Under the pieces are notes generated by a model, which saw nothing but the letters and a program-made list of their open reading frames with translations, searched no databases and was not told the DNA's origin. A program made the translations under genes and the position numbers. Shown piece after piece: positions 61,830-64,000 of a DNA stretch of 64,000 bases (position 1 is the first letter of the stretch; every line of letters begins with the position of its first letter). Source of the stretch: Pachydiplax longipennis. Taxonomy: Eukaryota > Arthropoda > Insecta > Odonata > Libellulidae. The stretch is taken from assembly GCA_036926295.1 (NCBI GenBank), contig JAVFKF010000015.1:44216001-44280000 (forward strand), read 5' to 3'.

Positions 61830-64000
61830 GGAGCCATCAGGACATAAATGTTGAAGTTTTATTTAATATCATATCATATTATATATTATGATACTTTATC
61901 AGCGGTATCGGTGATAAAAACTTATGAAGAGAGACCTTACTGGAAGAGGTTTCCAATCCTCTTGAACCATTCTATGTATCTAACACATCTAGCAAAACAA
62001 CCATGTTTTATTTCTCAGGAATACCAATAATTAAAGCGCTGTCTCCTTTCTGCCCACATATGCATTGCACCAAACGAAGTGCACGTTGCGTCTTCTGTTA
62101 CGTAAGTTACGATGACTCATCTCGCCTCATTCCATGCAGAGCGTTAAATTGTTTGGAAGTAATAGGTTAATTTGGCATTAGAAAGAATACCTTTTTTAGA
62201 TTATAGATACATTTAAAAATAGCATGAAGTCCAGCATATTTTATGTAAGAAAATAAAAGTAGAGGAACTGTTGGTATTATGGAACAGTCGGTAAGTAAGG
62301 TTTCTGTTCGGTCAATTACTGTCTCTAGGAGGCAATATCATAAACTACTTCAAAACACTGTCATAGTGCTCCTCGGAAGGTGTCATCCTTCTGCCAAACT
62401 CAGGAATTGTTCTGTACATAAAGATTCGTTTTTGTGTTTCGAAAAATTTCAGGGGTCAATTTTCAATAATTTTCATTATTGTAAACGATTATCTTTGAAA
62501 ATGAGCATAACGTGCATTTAAATACTAACAGTTAATCTTGTAATACTGATTTTTTAGTTCATTACTCCTCCCAATGAAAAGCATTTTTTCTATGATGGCG
62601 GGTCAGATAACATGGAATACTAGTATTTCTCACCCCAAAATCCTAAGAAACCGAGGTCTAGTTTAGACAATCTCACACTCCAAGTTAGTTGTTTTCCTTT
62701 CTATTCTTCCACACGCGATAAAATATTGTAAAATAATTTGTGACTGTAAATAACCTATCATAGAAAGGTGAAGTTTGATATCGCATTTGTTTTCGAGTTT
62801 TAAGCAATATTTGGCTACGGTACTGTCTCAAATGTAAGTGGTATTTTTGATACACGAAGTTATTTGTCTTAAGATTTTCTTTGGTATATAAGATTAATAT
62901 CTTTTCTTTCTCTCAGAAGTTTCAACAGTAAAGAGTTTATTGTCTTTTTCTCCCAGAAAATGACGTTCTTTGCGAAATTAGCACATTAAGGAAAACAATT
63001 CCCAAAGGAGGCAGGATATAAAATTTAGTAGAAATGCATAAAAATTTGACCATAGTCACCATATTACTCAGTATTCCTCTGAAAGCGCAACTGATATTTA
63101 ACCTTTCAAGAGAGATTCCAGCTTTGATCTACAAAATTTGTTCAAACCCATTAATATTGAAAAGATTAATCTTCGCATTTTTGACAAGGTAGTCTTTGCC
63201 TCGAAATTTTCCCAAAAAAAGATTACTTCGAAACGCAATTATTCAAGGCTCTGTCTGCAACGCAAATTGGCCTGTCGCCAACTTTTACGCGATGTTTGTT
63301 ACGGTCTGAATAACTGAAAGAAGAATTTTAAATTGCGAACAAAATAATACGCCAACGATCAAAAGTATAAAAACTGTGTATATAGCAGAAATATAGAACA
63401 TTTACTTCACTTATTGCTTGAATTGGACAGCAGAATTTACTTAAAATTCACCTGAAATTATATTCGTCCGAATGTTATTTGCGCCTTTATGTTAATTTTA
63501 ATTTTTACAAACATGCACGGGATGCCTAACTTTTTAAAACACAAGAGAAATCTTCAGTATCAAAACTTAGTAAAAATAAAGTAGTATATAACATAAAAAA
63601 GCGGATAAATGACTAATATAAAATTTGTGAATTACATGCTAAGCAAATGATTATATAGATTGGATTGCAATACATCCAATTCGTTCTGGCAGAAGGTATA
63701 TTAAAAGGCCTCTATGATTAAAGTGTGGATTATTGTACATTTACTCCGAAGAGAAGGAACATCTATTGAATATTTTAGTAATTTTCTTAAAAAATTTAAA
63801 TGAAAAACCTCACTCTTTTGATCCGAATAAGGTAAATTAAACATTGGTGTTATCTCACGACAGGAATATTTTTGTAAGCAAACCCTAACCTATCTTTTTT
63901 CTTTTGTAGCCTATCTAGCCTATTTCTAGCCAATGAGTGTTATACTATACTAGCAGAATTGTTAGGGAAGAGTAACAAATTTCGTTCGACCAAGAGGGGT
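61830..64000. other. AT-rich unique sequence to the end of the window, nothing recognised
   Basis: Short plus-strand frames at 61848-62030 and 62279-62521 are unsupported. No mobile-element ends, hairpins or tRNA-like boxes were noticed. Confidence 0.5.

Noticed and set aside
1..64000. CRISPR array, rRNA genes, operons, replication origin or prophage
   Set aside because: No regularly spaced repeats with unique spacers, no rRNA-like segments and no dense reading frames are present. The repeats are of animal type.

Overview
This window looks like non-coding DNA from an animal nuclear genome, most likely an arthropod and plausibly an insect. It is AT-rich (about one third G+C by eye). It contains tRNA-derived SINEs, short terminal-inverted-repeat elements flanked by TA, and fragments resembling hAT, pogo/Tigger and LINE ends. 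There are no operons, ribosome-binding sites or dense reading frames. The longest open frame is 168 codons (38354-38860, minus) and I recognise no protein family in any frame. I found no exon, rRNA, intact tRNA gene or CRISPR array. The window is best read as intergenic or deep intronic sequence; the species and the nearest gene cannot be named from it.

The clearest content is repeats. SINE family A has eight copies: 6395-6528(-), 7530-7645(+), 9158-9290(-), 23848-23975(+), 29101-29213(-), 31289-31455(-), 43121-43257(-) and 49475-49590(+). Each has a tRNA-like head, a shared body block (consensus about 'aaatgacttcagctgtcgaa') and, in at least three copies, an ACT/GCT-rich tail. The 43 kb copy keeps a pairing acceptor-like stem and a 9-bp target-site duplication, so it is the youngest-looking. 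A second tRNA-like type (B) with a Ser/Leu-like A box is at 29218-29400 and 47307-47425, with a weaker copy at 50793-50910. A third tRNA-like head is near 30733-30945.

Three fold-back elements at 4584-4855, 26710-26968 and 36696-36911 share a terminal motif close to 'agaggttcgaaaagctctcc' and are flanked by TA, as expected for a Tc1/mariner-type MITE family. A different fold-back with arms of about 84 bp lies at 45783-45974. Smaller structured items are a 29-bp minisatellite (33881-33995), an old tandem duplication with a period near 237-241 bp (35078-35530), a compound repeat at 20191-20432 and several hairpins.

Between the repeats lie unique AT-rich stretches. Some short islands of higher G+C (1-900, 11850-12680, 16880-17220, 22740-23290, 32680-33100, 40800-40980, 54830-55460, 61000-61450) and some strand-asymmetric purine- or pyrimidine-rich islands (4160-4440, 13730-14530, 26130-26350, 34500-34800, 45060-45420, 48350-48770, 57000-57480) could be conserved non-coding elements or decayed older repeats. 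Nothing in the sequence alone decides between these. I did not find a coherent new multi-gene system. The most original signals are the SINE families, including a tRNA-like unit with four decamers between its A and B boxes, and the fold-back families.
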